Shown one piece after another: positions 42,673 through 51,193 of a stretch of 64,000 bases of DNA. The number at the start of each line of letters is the position of its first letter. The stretch's first letter is position 1. The notes under the pieces were generated by a model. That model was given only the letters and a program-made list of their open reading frames with translations, searched no databases and had not been told where the DNA came from. The position numbers were made by a program, and so were the translations under genes. Source of the DNA: CAIODY01 sp046051225 (lineage in GTDB: Bacteria > Bacteroidota > Bacteroidia > Chitinophagales > CAIODY01); the NCBI GenBank assembly GCA_046051225.1, contig JBJOOR010000004.1, positions 62,001 through 126,000 of the forward strand. The letters run 5' to 3'.

Positions 42673-43947
42673 TTAATTTTTGTATCTGTTGTTTCCAAAA
42701 TTTGATTTCCGAGTATTGCCATAATTACCTTTGCTTCCACCGCCTTGTCGTGGTCGTTGCGATGCAGCATTACCGCCTTGTTTTGGCGCTTCAGTTGAAG
42801 TATTATGCGATGGCAAATAAGCATGGTCAGTTATCACAGGAATTTTTTTACCAATCAATTTTTGAATGTCGCGTAAATATTCCAACTCATCTCTGTCGCA
42901 AAATGAAATTGATTTTCCGCTTGCACCTGCTCTTCCGGTTCTACCAATTCGATGCACATAAGTTTCAGGAATGTTGGGCAATTCAAAATTAAAAACGTGC
43001 GAAAGATTATCTACATCAATGCCTCGGGCTGCAATATCAGTAGCTACCAATACTCTGATGGTACCACTTTTAAAATTGCTCAATGCTAACTGACGAGCAT
43101 TTTGTGATTTGTTGCCGTGAATGGCTGCTGCTTTTATTCCAGCCGCCAATAAATCTTTCACCACTTTATCTGCACCATGTTTTGTTCTTGTAAAAACCAA
43201 TGCCGATTTTATGGCTGCATCTTGCAACAAATCTTTCAGCAAACTTTTTTTCATTTTCATTTCAACATGATACACCGTTTGTTCAATCGTATCAGCCGTT
43301 GATGAAACTGGCGTTACTTCTACTTTAATCGGATTTTTCAAAATTGATTCCGATAATTTTTGAATTTCGGGCGGCATTGTTGCCGAGAAAAAAAGTGTTT
43401 GACGTTGTTGTGGGATTTTTGTGATGATACGTCTAACATCATGTATGAAGCCCATGTCGAGCATTCTATCTGCTTCATCCAACACGAAAATTTTTAAGTG
43501 TTTTAAGTTGATAAAACCTTGTTCGCCTAAATCCAACAAACGACCAGGCGTTGCAATTAAAATATCTACACCACGTTTCAAAGTTTGCACTTGATGATGT
43601 TGCGAAACGCCACCAAAAATTACAGTGTGTTTCAAATGGCAATGTTTGCCATAGGCAGCAAAACTTTCATCAATCTGAATCGCTAATTCACGAGTTGGTG
43701 TAAGAATCAAACATTGAATAGCATGTTGTTCGGCTTCTTTATTTTTTTTGTTTTCTGTTAAAATTTGAATGATAGGCAGAGCAAAGGCTGCGGTTTTTCC
43801 AGTACCTGTTTGTGCAACACCAAGCAAATCATTTTTTTGCAATAATATTGGAATTGCTTTTTCCTGAATGGGCGTTGGAGTTGTGTAGCCTTCTGTTGAT
43901 AAGGCTTTTAAGATGGGCTCAATTAAATTGAGTTCGTTAAATGTCAT
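42673..43947 (-). CDS. rhlE: DEAD-box RNA helicase, RhlE-like
   Basis: A 424-residue helicase: Q motif YTTPTPIQEKAIP, motif I AQTGTGKTAAF, motif II VLDEADRMLD, motif III FSATMPPEI, motif IV ALVFTRTKHGADKV, motif V TDIAARGIDVDNLSHV, motif VI HRIGRTGRAG. The low-complexity tail (GGNAASQRPRQGGGSKGNYG) probably binds RNA. It remodels RNA in ribosome assembly or decay. A promoter element about 260 bases upstream implies a long leader, which is typical of cold-regulated DEAD-box genes. Confidence 0.93.
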   Translation of the reverse strand: MTFNELNLIEPILKALSTEGYTTPTPIQEKAIPILLQKNDLLGVAQTGTGKTAAFALPIIQILTENKKNKEAEQHAIQCLILTPTRELAIQIDESFAAYGKHCHLKHTVIFGGVSQHHQVQTLKRGVDILIATPGRLLDLGEQGFINLKHLKIFVLDEADRMLDMGFIHDVRRIITKIPQQRQTLFFSATMPPEIQKLSESILKNPIKVEVTPVSSTADTIEQTVYHVEMKMKKSLLKDLLQDAAIKSALVFTRTKHGADKVVKDLLAAGIKAAAIHGNKSQNARQLALSNFKSGTIRVLVATDIAARGIDVDNLSHVFNFELPNIPETYVHRIGRTGRAGASGKSISFCDRDELEYLRDIQKLIGKKIPVITDHAYLPSHNTSTEAPKQGGNAASQRPRQGGGSKGNYGNTRKSNFGNNRYKN

Positions 43948-44207
43948 GTTTAAAATTGTTTAATCAACTTCATTTTATTTTTTGTAGAAGTTAATTTTGA
44001 TGAATAAATGATTATTCTTTTTTCAAAAAATAATCTGTTTGAAAAATTATTAGTGCATCATTTTTAAACCACCGAATAATTGGTTTTGAAAATGTTGAAC
44101 CGATAAATTGTAAGAATAAAAATTGGAGAAGCTTACAACGGCTCACTGAATATTGTCGCCGTTTTTATTGACACACTCAATCAAGAAATTGAGCAATAGT
44201 GAGGTTG
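43948..44207 (-). promoter_or_regulatory. Predicted long 5' leader of the RNA helicase gene
   Basis: If transcription starts near the -7 element at 44208, about 260 untranslated bases precede the helicase start codon. The leader includes the hairpin CTCAAT-N6-ATTGAG (44177-44194) and an ACGGCGAC ... GAGCCGT pairing near 44136-44165. No short ORF with a clear start context was noticed. Confidence 0.4.
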
Positions 44208-44215
44208 CAAAGGTA
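44208..44215 (-). promoter_or_regulatory. -7 element for the RNA helicase gene
   Basis: TACCTTTG on the reverse strand fits TAnnTTTG and lies 25 bases after the nth stop codon. No matching -33 element is clear. Confidence 0.45.
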
Positions 44216-44239
44216 ACAGAATAAAATCAGTAAAGCCGT

Positions 44240-44869
44240 TTATCCTAAATTCTTTTTATAAAACTCACACACCTTATTCATTGGGCATTCAGCACAATTA
44301 GGATTTGTTGGGCGGCAAATTTCTCTGCCTAAAAAAGAAATCGCCATGCCTGCATCCCAATCTTTTTGAGGAAGAACTGTCATCAAATCTTTTTCAATTT
44401 TTTCGGGCTTTTCATTTTTTGAAATGCCTAATCGTGGTGCAACACGAACCACATGTAAATCAACAATGATACCTTCAGGTTTTTCGCCAGCTTCACGACG
44501 AATTACATTGGCTGATTTTCTGCCAATGCCTGAAAGTGCCGTCAATCCTTCCATGGAGAGTGGAATATTTTTATTGTCTTTGATTTGTAGTGCAATGCCA
44601 ACCAACCATTTTGCTTTGTTACCAAAGTTTCTCACTTTGCTGATAAACGGAATTAAAGTTTCTTCTGTGGCTTTTGATAACGCTTTCATATCAGGAAATG
44701 CATTGAATAATTCAGGTGCAATTTTGTTGATGTTTTTATCTGAATCTTGCGCTGACAAAACAACTTTCACTAACAATTCGTACAAAGTGTTGTAGGTTAG
44801 TGGATGAGCTGTGGTTTTATATTTTTTCAACAAAGGCTGAATTTCTTTTTCCCAATTAATGTTTGACAT
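44240..44869 (-). CDS. nth: Endonuclease III
   Basis: A 209-residue base-excision repair glycosylase/AP lyase. The helix-hairpin-helix LTALSGIGRKSANVI holds the catalytic Lys, and VDLHVVRVAPRLG holds the catalytic Asp. The [4Fe-4S] loop is C-x6-C-x2-C-x5-C in CRPTNPNCAECPMNKVC. It removes oxidised pyrimidines from DNA. It is divergent from the NTF2-like gene. Confidence 0.95.
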   Translation of the reverse strand: MSNINWEKEIQPLLKKYKTTAHPLTYNTLYELLVKVVLSAQDSDKNINKIAPELFNAFPDMKALSKATEETLIPFISKVRNFGNKAKWLVGIALQIKDNKNIPLSMEGLTALSGIGRKSANVIRREAGEKPEGIIVDLHVVRVAPRLGISKNEKPEKIEKDLMTVLPQKDWDAGMAISFLGREICRPTNPNCAECPMNKVCEFYKKNLG

Positions 44870-44931
44870 GAATTTAAAATTTGAAAACTAAGATAGAAAA
44901 TTATTTTAGTTTTGAATTTATTTTCAAAAAA

Positions 44932-45288
44932 ATGACCGATTTAAAACACATAGCCAATCAATGGTTTGAAGCATTCAACCAACACGATTTAGAAAAACTA
45001 TTAAGCTTGTATGATGATAATGCAGAGCATTACAGCCCAAAATTAAAAATTCATCAACCTGAAACTAATGGATTGATTAAAGGAAAAAATGCTTTACGAA
45101 ATTGGTGGGCTGATGCATTTAATCGCTTACCAAATCTGCATTATGAAGTGTTGAAATTAACCGCAGATGATGAACAAGTTTTTATGGAATATATTCGTCA
45201 AACACCCAATGAGCCTGATTTACGGGTTGGTGAAGTTTTGATAATTGAAGATGGAAAAATTATTGCTTCACGAGTTTATCATTCGTAA
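44932..45288 (+). CDS. NTF2-like (SnoaL) protein
   Basis: The start at ATG 44932 (MTDLKHIANQWFEAFNQHD) is preferred to an upstream TTG. The 118-residue product has the cone-shaped NTF2 fold: ANQWFEAFNQHDLEKLLSLY with DDNAEHYSP, then KNALRNWWADAFNRLP and GEVLIIEDGKIIASRVYH. Such proteins bind or isomerise small molecules. The role is unknown. It precedes the DUF1415 gene by 9 bases, so the two are co-transcribed. Confidence 0.88.
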   Translation: MTDLKHIANQWFEAFNQHDLEKLLSLYDDNAEHYSPKLKIHQPETNGLIKGKNALRNWWADAFNRLPNLHYEVLKLTADDEQVFMEYIRQTPNEPDLRVGEVLIIEDGKIIASRVYHS

Positions 45289-45297
45289 AATTACAAC

Positions 45298-45843
45298 ATG
45301 GAAAATGAAATAATTATTGCCGAAACAAAAGCATGGGTGAAAGAAGTGGTGATTGGTTTAAACTTTTGTCCGTTTGCATTAAAAGAATTTAATCGGAATA
45401 GCATTCGGTATGTGGTAGTAGATGCAACTACTCAAAAACCTTGTTTGGAAAGGGTTTTAGAAGAATGCAAATTGTTAGATGAAGATGAAAGCATTGAAAC
45501 CACTTTAATTATTTTTCCAAATGCGTTTAAAAATTTCAATTCATTTTTAAGCATCGTTGATAAAGCAGAAGGGCAATTATTTGAAAATGATTACGAAGGA
45601 ATCTATCAAGTTGCCAACTTTCATCCTGATTATTTATTTGCAGGTAGCGATGATACGGATGCTGCAAATTATACCAATCGTTCTATTTATCCAATGTTGC
45701 ATTTACTTCGTGAAGCCTCATTGGATAAGGTATTGAGCGAATATGCTGACCCTGATAAAATACCCGATAGAAATATTGAATTAGCAAGAAAAAAAGGATT
45801 ACAGTTTATGCAACAGCTAAGGCAAAGTTGTAGGCAGCGGTAA
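45298..45843 (+). CDS. DUF1415 protein
   Basis: A 181-residue protein of DUF1415: AETKAWVKEVVIGLNFCPFA near the start, then TTLIIFPNAFKNFNSFL, YQVANFHPDYLFAG, and NYTNRSIYPMLHLLREASL. The conserved Cys-Pro and His-Pro residues suggest a metal or redox site, but the function is unknown. It follows the NTF2-like gene by 9 bases. Confidence 0.9.
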   Translation: MENEIIIAETKAWVKEVVIGLNFCPFALKEFNRNSIRYVVVDATTQKPCLERVLEECKLLDEDESIETTLIIFPNAFKNFNSFLSIVDKAEGQLFENDYEGIYQVANFHPDYLFAGSDDTDAANYTNRSIYPMLHLLREASLDKVLSEYADPDKIPDRNIELARKKGLQFMQQLRQSCRQR

Positions 45844-45934
45844 TACATTCTTTAAACTTACTCAACAATTCATAGATTTTATTTATCGCATACATTCAAC
45901 ATTTATAAGATAAAATTTAATTTTTAAAATATTA

Positions 45935-45972
45935 AAAAAGCCGCTTCGAAATATCGAAGCGGCTTTTTATTG
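45935..45972. terminator. Bidirectional terminator
   Basis: A perfect 15-bp stem, AAAAAGCCGCTTCGA / TCGAAGCGGCTTTTT, with a 4-base loop between the convergent DUF1415 and FKBP genes. Confidence 0.92.
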
Positions 45973-45992
45973 ACTGATAAAAAATTGAAATA

Positions 45993-46880
45993 TTATTCTA
46001 CACCAATTAATTCAACATCAAAAGTTAAACATGAATTAGCAGGTATTTTGTCGCCTATTGCTTGCGGACCATAAGCCAATGTAGATGGCACAATGAAAGT
46101 AGCTTTAGTTCCTTTATTTAGCAATGCTACACCTTCATCCCAACCATGAATAACCATACCTTCGCCTAATTTGAATTTAAAAGCTTGTACATGATTAAAT
46201 TCTTTTTCGATATTTGAATCAAACATTTTACCATCCAAAGTTTTGCCTGTGTAGTTCATAATAGCAGTTTTGCCTTTTTCGATAACAGCACCTGTACCTG
46301 GTTTTGTTATGATATAATATAAACCACTTGCTGTTTTTTGTACATCTTTTAATCCTTTAGCAGTAATATAACTTTGAATCAAAGCGTCGTCTTTTGCAGC
46401 TTGCATTTTAGCAGCATCCATTTGTTTTTGTTGAGCTTGTTCTTTTGTTTCAATGCTAATTACGGTAACATACGTTTTAACCATACTTCCCTTTTTAATA
46501 AAAGGTGGGCGTTGAGCTTCTACTTTAAAAATAGAATCGGAAGGAACTAAAAATACAGCGCTATCGCCTACATGCAATTTTAATAAACCTTCCATCAAAT
46601 CGCCTTTAAAAGCTGGCTTTTGAAGAGTAATTTTTACTGGTTCGCCTTTCATACCATTTTGCCCCTTATGTGAATCCATTACAAACGAATCTTTTTCTGT
46701 TGCATTCATAATATGAAGGGTAATGATATCGCCAATTTTACCAGTATCTTTACTAGTGCCTTCTTTCAAAAGCTTATAAGTTACACCACCTGATAAAGTT
46801 TTTACTCCGCCATTTTTATTACACGAAATAATGGTAAGTAAACTAATTGCTACTACCGAAAGTTTTAAAATGTTGCTCAT
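45993..46880 (-). CDS. FKBP-type peptidylprolyl isomerase lipoprotein
   Basis: A 295-residue lipoprotein with lipobox TIISC (Cys20). The C-terminal 110 residues are a canonical FKBP domain: GTGAVIEKGKTAIMNYTGKT, FKLGEGMVIHGWDEGVALLN, and ATFIVPSTLAYGPQAIGDKI. The N-terminal half is a second, degenerate FKBP-like domain (GDIITLHIMNATEKDSFV, LMEGLLKLHVGDSAVFLVPS). It assists folding of exported proteins. It is the last gene of the miaB-nrnA-fkbp operon. Confidence 0.9.
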   Translation of the reverse strand: MSNILKLSVVAISLLTIISCNKNGGVKTLSGGVTYKLLKEGTSKDTGKIGDIITLHIMNATEKDSFVMDSHKGQNGMKGEPVKITLQKPAFKGDLMEGLLKLHVGDSAVFLVPSDSIFKVEAQRPPFIKKGSMVKTYVTVISIETKEQAQQKQMDAAKMQAAKDDALIQSYITAKGLKDVQKTASGLYYIITKPGTGAVIEKGKTAIMNYTGKTLDGKMFDSNIEKEFNHVQAFKFKLGEGMVIHGWDEGVALLNKGTKATFIVPSTLAYGPQAIGDKIPANSCLTFDVELIGVE

Positions 46881-46922
46881 TTCTGTTTTTGTTTTTATTA
46901 TTGATTGTATTTGTTTTTAAAA

Positions 46923-47942
46923 TTATACTAATTGTTGTTTAATAGTGGGCAATACGCTTAAAAATGTTTCTACGGTTTGTTCTAATGTTTGTGTTGAATG
47001 TCCGCCTGATGCATTTTTATGTCCGCCGCCGCTAAAATATTTACTGCAAATTTCATTTACTGCTATATCGCCTTTGCTACGCAATGAAAGTTTTACTTTT
47101 TCAGTTCTATCAATTATCAAGGCTGCTAATTTTATTCCTTTTATTGATAATGGATAATTTACTAAGCCTTCGGTATCGCCAGTTGTAATTTTATATTCTT
47201 TTAGTTCTTCTCTTGTAACGCTGATGTATGCTGTGTTGTATTCGGGTAATACAATCATTTTTTTATTGGTGCAATAGCCAATAAATCGTAATCTATTTTC
47301 AGTATTCGAATCAAAAATTTGCTCAAACACATCAAATGGTTTTACACCTTTGCTTAATAATTTACCAGCAATTTCGTGCACCGATTGTGTGGTGCTGTTA
47401 AATTTAAAACTGCCGCTATCTGTTAAAATGCCTGCATATAAACATTGTGCCGATGCATTATTTATTTTTTCCTCATCGCCCAAATACACAATAAATTTAT
47501 AAATCAATTCAGCGGTTGCTACAGCCCGTGTATCAGAATAGGCAGCATCTTCAAAGCCTTCGGCATTAAGATGATGGTCTATCATCACCTTCATTGCCGA
47601 CGATGCTTTTACCAATTCGCCCATTTCATTTATTCTATCTAAATGATTAAAATCTAAACAAAAAATTAAATCGGCATTGGCTATTAATTCACGGCTTTGT
47701 GTATCTGTTTTTTCAAACTCCCAAACTGTTTCGTTGCCTGGCATCCACCATAAATTATAGGGATAATCGGTAGGCGAAATAACTTGTACTTGATGATTTA
47801 ATTGAATCAAATAATGATACAAACCCAACGAACTGCCCAATGCATCGCCATCGGGTTTATGATGTGTTGTAATAACTATTTTCAGGTTATTGCCCGAAAA
47901 TAATTTTTGTTTTACTAATTCAATATTTGTATCGTTAAGCAT
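46923..47942 (-). CDS. nrnA: DHH phosphoesterase, NrnA-like
   Basis: A 339-residue DHH/DHHA1 protein. The motifs are HHKPDGDALGSSLGLY, LIFCLDFNHLDRI, MIDHHLNAE (the DHH motif) and GILTDSGSFKFN. The C-terminal DHHA1 part has KYFSGGGHKNASGGHS. Such enzymes degrade oligoribonucleotides and/or 3'-phosphoadenosine 5'-phosphate with manganese. It starts 9 bases after miaB. Confidence 0.93.
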   Translation of the reverse strand: MLNDTNIELVKQKLFSGNNLKIVITTHHKPDGDALGSSLGLYHYLIQLNHQVQVISPTDYPYNLWWMPGNETVWEFEKTDTQSRELIANADLIFCLDFNHLDRINEMGELVKASSAMKVMIDHHLNAEGFEDAAYSDTRAVATAELIYKFIVYLGDEEKINNASAQCLYAGILTDSGSFKFNSTTQSVHEIAGKLLSKGVKPFDVFEQIFDSNTENRLRFIGYCTNKKMIVLPEYNTAYISVTREELKEYKITTGDTEGLVNYPLSIKGIKLAALIIDRTEKVKLSLRSKGDIAVNEICSKYFSGGGHKNASGGHSTQTLEQTVETFLSVLPTIKQQLV

Positions 47943-47951
47943 AATTTTATT

Positions 47952-49439
47952 TTAAACCAATTCTCCCCACAACGTTCCTGTGCCGCCTTTTGTAACTTTT
48001 ACATGAATATAATCACCTTTCTTTAAATTGCCTTTTGGGAAAATAATCATTTGGTTTTGTGTGTTTCTTCCCCACCATTCTTCATCAGGTTTTTTATACG
48101 ATGGCCCTTCTACCAATACTTCAAAAGTTTTGCCTATTGCGTTTTGATTTTTTAGTAAAGAATATTTTCTGGTCTTTACAATAATTTCATCCAATCGTTT
48201 TTGTTTTACATCTTCGGGTACATCATCTTTCATTTTTCTTTCAGCCGCTGTGCCGCTTCGTTCGCTGTATTTAAAATGATAAGCAAAATCAAATTTGCAA
48301 TAATCAAGCATATCTAAAGTGTCTTGATGTTCGTCATCTGTTTCGGTACAAAAGCCACATATCAAATCGGTTGAAACAGCACAATCAGGCATTATTTCTC
48401 TTATTCTATCAAACTTTGCTTTGTACCATTCAGCCGTATAAGTTCTGTTCATCAATTTCAAAACTCGGCTATTACCTGCTTGTATTGGCAGATGAATTTG
48501 CTTACAAATGTTGTGATATTTTTTCATCGTAAACAACACTTCATCGGTAATATCTTTTGGATGCGATGTGCTGAAACGTACACGTAGCAAAGGATTGATA
48601 AGTGCAACTAGTTCTAACAATTGAGCAAAATTTACCGAACCTTCAATATTTTTATCTCTTTCATCGGGGTTTAAATTGGTTTGCTTTTCATTCAATTCTT
48701 GATTAGCCACCCAATAATACGAATCGACATTTTGCCCTAATAAAGTTATATCTCTAAAGCCATCATTAAATAATTGCGTACATTCATTAATGATAGAATG
48801 TGCATCACGGCTGCGTTCTCTGCCTCTGGTAAATGGCACTACACAAAAGCTGCACATATTATTGCAGCCCCTCATAATGGTTACAAATGCATTTACGCCA
48901 TTGCTCACCAATCGTGTTGGCGAAATATCAGCATAGGTTTCTTCCCGTTTTAATAAAACATTTACAGCCTTATGACCGCTTTCAGCTTCTTTAATTAAAT
49001 CGGGTAAAGTTCTATAAGCATCGGGCCCAACCACCATATCAATCAAATGCTCTTGTTCTAATAATTTATCTTTTAATCGCTCTGCCATGCAGCCCAATAC
49101 ACCAATAAGTGTTTCGGGTTTTTGTTTTTTTATTTGATTAAATTGCTTTAATCTATTGCGCACATGTTGCTCGGCATTTTCTCTAATACTGCAAGTATTA
49201 ATTAAAATTAAATCAGCATCGTTATAATCGGTTGTAATGCCAAATCCATTTTGATTTAACACGGTGGCTACAATTTCACTATCATTAAAATTTAATGCAC
49301 AACCATAGCTTTCCACATAAAATAGTTTTCCGTTGGCAGGAATGTTCAATTTCTCTTCTGCAAATTGAAATGCTTCGCCCTGTCGATTTTCATCGTGTTG
49401 CTTTTCGCCTAAATCAATATGTGGTAAATTGCTTTCCAT
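47952..49439 (-). CDS. miaB: tRNA methylthiotransferase MiaB
   Basis: The start at ATG 49439 (MESNLPHIDLGEKQHDENRQ) is chosen because a strong -7 element lies just upstream; the longer frame is spurious. The 495-residue radical-SAM enzyme has three auxiliary-cluster cysteines (YGCALNFND, NTCSIREN, LGCMAERLK), the SAM triad CNNMCSFC, and a C-terminal TRAM domain (EVLVEGPSYKKPDEEWWGRN). It adds methylthio groups to i6A37 of tRNAs. Confidence 0.95.
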   Translation of the reverse strand: MESNLPHIDLGEKQHDENRQGEAFQFAEEKLNIPANGKLFYVESYGCALNFNDSEIVATVLNQNGFGITTDYNDADLILINTCSIRENAEQHVRNRLKQFNQIKKQKPETLIGVLGCMAERLKDKLLEQEHLIDMVVGPDAYRTLPDLIKEAESGHKAVNVLLKREETYADISPTRLVSNGVNAFVTIMRGCNNMCSFCVVPFTRGRERSRDAHSIINECTQLFNDGFRDITLLGQNVDSYYWVANQELNEKQTNLNPDERDKNIEGSVNFAQLLELVALINPLLRVRFSTSHPKDITDEVLFTMKKYHNICKQIHLPIQAGNSRVLKLMNRTYTAEWYKAKFDRIREIMPDCAVSTDLICGFCTETDDEHQDTLDMLDYCKFDFAYHFKYSERSGTAAERKMKDDVPEDVKQKRLDEIIVKTRKYSLLKNQNAIGKTFEVLVEGPSYKKPDEEWWGRNTQNQMIIFPKGNLKKGDYIHVKVTKGGTGTLWGELV

Positions 49440-49455
49440 TTTTTTAAAAGGAGTG

Positions 49456-49463
49456 CAAATGTA
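49456..49463 (-). promoter_or_regulatory. -7 element of the miaB operon
   Basis: TACATTTG on the reverse strand fits TAnnTTTG and lies 16 bases before the miaB start codon. It would drive miaB-nrnA-fkbp. Confidence 0.6.
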
Positions 49464-49495
49464 GGGAATTAGAGCGGCAAAAAGGAAAAAACATA

Positions 49496-49571
49496 GGAAG
49501 ATTTTAAATAACAAAGCCCCTGCATAAAGGCAGGGGCTTTGAAGAGTATTGTATTAATATAGAACTAATTC
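49496..49571 (-). repeat. Displaced copy of the giant gene's 3' end and terminator
   Basis: Resembles 51127-51200 with a few changes and small gaps. It keeps the terminator stem AAAGCCCCTGC / GCAGGGGCTTT (49513-49540) and the last codon plus stop (AATTAG). The parent copy ends the 1848-residue gene. The piece has no gene of its own. Confidence 0.75.
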
Positions 49572-49589
49572 TACAATGGCAGGGGTAAT

Positions 49590-49626
49590 AAAAAAGGAGA
49601 AACCAATTAGGTTTCTCCTTTTTTTA
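49590..49626. terminator. Strong hairpin with A and T runs
   Basis: AAAAAAGGAGAAACC / GGTTTCTCCTTTTTT around AATTA. It can terminate in both directions and insulates miaB from the repeats. Confidence 0.8.
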
Positions 49627-49721
49627 TCAAAGTAGCTTAGCCATCTACGCTTACAATAACAATGACAACAACAATTATTAACTAATTAAAAATACTTGAC
49701 ACAGTTTAATGAACGCTACCA

Positions 49722-49830
49722 AAAAGGAATAGCGTATATCAGTGCTCAATCATGCGAAACACGAAAAGGAATAGCATATATCAGTACTCAACCATGCGAA
49801 ACATGAAAAGGAATAACATACATCAGTTTT
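49722..49830 (+). repeat. 42-bp tandem repeat, about 2.6 copies
   Basis: Units begin AAAAGGAAT at 49722, 49764 and 49806, and continue with forms of TATATCAGTGCTCAATCATG. The period of 42 is a multiple of three, but I see no frame that is open through it with a start. Confidence 0.75.
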
Positions 49831-49854
49831 AAGCAATGGTATATTTTTAAATTC

Positions 49855-49982
49855 TATATTTGTAAAGTATGAAACAGCAAAATGAACCAATCGGTCACCA
49901 AGCGCAGCACTCAAATGCTATGCTTCAGCTCCGAAACTTCGCAAGGCGACAACGAATACAGCTTAGCTATGGTAAATTGTAA
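49855..49982 (+). other. Promoter-like site and 37-codon frame
   Basis: TATATTTG (49855-49862) is seven bases before ATG 49869, which opens a 37-codon frame ending at TAA 49980. The peptide (MKQQNEPIGHQAQHSNAMLQ, then a basic tail) has no recognised features, and the segment is less AT-rich than its flanks. It runs into the gene remnant that follows. A real micro-gene is possible but unproven. Confidence 0.3.
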
Positions 49983-50008
49983 TAAATTTGTGAAGGTTAC
50001 AAATTAAT
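49973..50008 (+). pseudogene. 3' remnant of a sorting-domain gene
   Basis: The last 11 codons (NCNKFVKVTN plus stop) of a type IX sorting-domain gene. The sequence is identical over about 35 bases to the end of the intact gene (50936-50971). Nothing of the gene's upstream part remains. Confidence 0.75.
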
Positions 50009-50026
50009 TTTATCAATTGAATAATT

Positions 50027-50968
50027 ATGGAAAAGAGAGGATTGTTTTGTTGTTTACTCGTAGTTTGTTCGTTGCTAGTTAAAGCTCAAAATTTAGTGCT
50101 TAATCCAAGTTTTGAAGATATTTCTAGTTGCTCTTTAATAGCAGGCTCTTTCAATAACAACATTATTTTGAATTGGGATTCCCCTTCTTTTGGTACGCCA
50201 GATTATTACAACAAATGTAATGACACAACCTTGCAAAAGGCATTTTCTGTTCCATTAAATATTGATGGATTTCAATATCCAATTAATGGTAATGGATATG
50301 GTGGAATTATGTATGATGGAGGCGGACGGGGGACAAGGGAATATTTACAGGGCAGATTTTTAAGTTTACTAACTATTGGCGATAAATATAAAATTTGGTA
50401 TTATGTTGTTTCGGCAATGGATGGCTATTTTGGAAATAATTTTGGAGCAGGTTTTGCTTCTTACCATGTAAATCAACCCAATAATTATCTTAACATCACC
50501 AATATAACACCTAAAATAAATTATGCGCAAGTAATAAGCGATACCTTAAACTGGACAAAAGTAGAAGGTACATTTATTGCCGATAGTGCTTATCAATACA
50601 TTATTATTGGTAATTTTTTTGATGATTTACATACCATATCTTCTGGGCAGACTTTTTTCTATATAGACGATGTACATGTAGAGTTGTTACAGCATAATGC
50701 AAATGGTAGTGGTGGTGTGCAGGGTGGTGTGGTGGTGTATCCTAATCCAGCTTCATCAGTTATCAGTATTCGGTCGTTAGTAGGCAGTATTGCATCATTT
50801 GAAATAACTGATGTGTTGGGCAGAGTGTGCACTACTCCCCCTTTTAAAAGGGGTAAGGAGGATTTATTAATTGATGTATCAGCTTTACCAAGTAGCTTAT
50901 ATTTCATCAAAACAATAGATGAAAATGGAGTGGAAAATTGTAATAAATTTGTGAAGGTTACAAATTAA
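50027..50968 (+). CDS. Secreted protein with type IX sorting domain
   Basis: A 313-residue exported protein with a signal peptide ending VKAQ (residue 21). The body begins NLVLNPSFEDISSC, the usual start of a jelly-roll domain of the choice-of-anchor type, with YYVVSAMDGYFGNNFGAGFA and IDDVHVELLQH later. The C-terminal 80 residues form a type A sorting domain (VVYPNPASSVISIRS, EITDVLGRV, IDVSALPSSLYFIKT). It should be exported by the type IX system and attached to the cell surface or released. A remnant of a paralogue's 3' end lies just upstream. Confidence 0.85.
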   Translation: MEKRGLFCCLLVVCSLLVKAQNLVLNPSFEDISSCSLIAGSFNNNIILNWDSPSFGTPDYYNKCNDTTLQKAFSVPLNIDGFQYPINGNGYGGIMYDGGGRGTREYLQGRFLSLLTIGDKYKIWYYVVSAMDGYFGNNFGAGFASYHVNQPNNYLNITNITPKINYAQVISDTLNWTKVEGTFIADSAYQYIIIGNFFDDLHTISSGQTFFYIDDVHVELLQHNANGSGGVQGGVVVYPNPASSVISIRSLVGSIASFEITDVLGRVCTTPPFKRGKEDLLIDVSALPSSLYFIKTIDENGVENCNKFVKVTN

Positions 50969-51085
50969 TCCATAAGTTCATTCAACTTCCTTTTAAAAGG
51001 AGTACTATGTTTCTTATGTTCGGAACAATGTGGTATAATGTATTTTTAATCTATATTTATAAATACGAAACATCAAAATAATAAA

Positions 51086-51109
51086 GTGGTGAGTGGGAAC
51101 ACTAACCTC
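51086..51109 (+). repeat. Hairpin of the AGTG-CACT group
   Basis: GTGGTGAGTG / CACTAACCTC around GGAA, followed by GGCGG. It is related to the hairpins in the two 96-bp repeats at 40352 and 41112. A degenerate promoter element TATATTTA lies 25 bases upstream. Confidence 0.6.
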
Positions 51110-51144
51110 GGCGGAGAAGAAAGATGGGAAGATTTTAAAATAAC

Positions 51145-51171
51145 AAAGCCCCTGCATTAGGCAAGGGCTTT
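51145..51171 (-). terminator. Terminator of the giant repeat gene
   Basis: The stem AAAGCCCCTGC / GCAAGGGCTTT with one mismatch, 23 bases after the stop codon on the reverse strand. A sequence-related copy lies at 49513-49540. Confidence 0.75.
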
Positions 51172-51193
51172 GAAGTATTGTATCAATATAAAA

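Larger units (their letters stand above)
49440..50026. other. Repeat-rich intergenic region
   Basis: Between miaB and the sorting-domain gene lie, in order: the miaB promoter, a displaced terminator copy (49496-49571), a hairpin, a 42-bp tandem array, a promoter-like site with a 37-codon frame, and a 3' gene remnant. No full-size gene is present. Each piece is entered separately. Confidence 0.8.

Noticed and set aside
49440..49514. 25-residue N-terminal extension of MiaB
   Set aside because: The extra hydrophobic residues overlap the promoter and the displaced terminator copy and are not part of the family.
49722..49830. Tandem repeats as a CRISPR array
   Set aside because: The units are contiguous without spacers and no cas genes are in the window.
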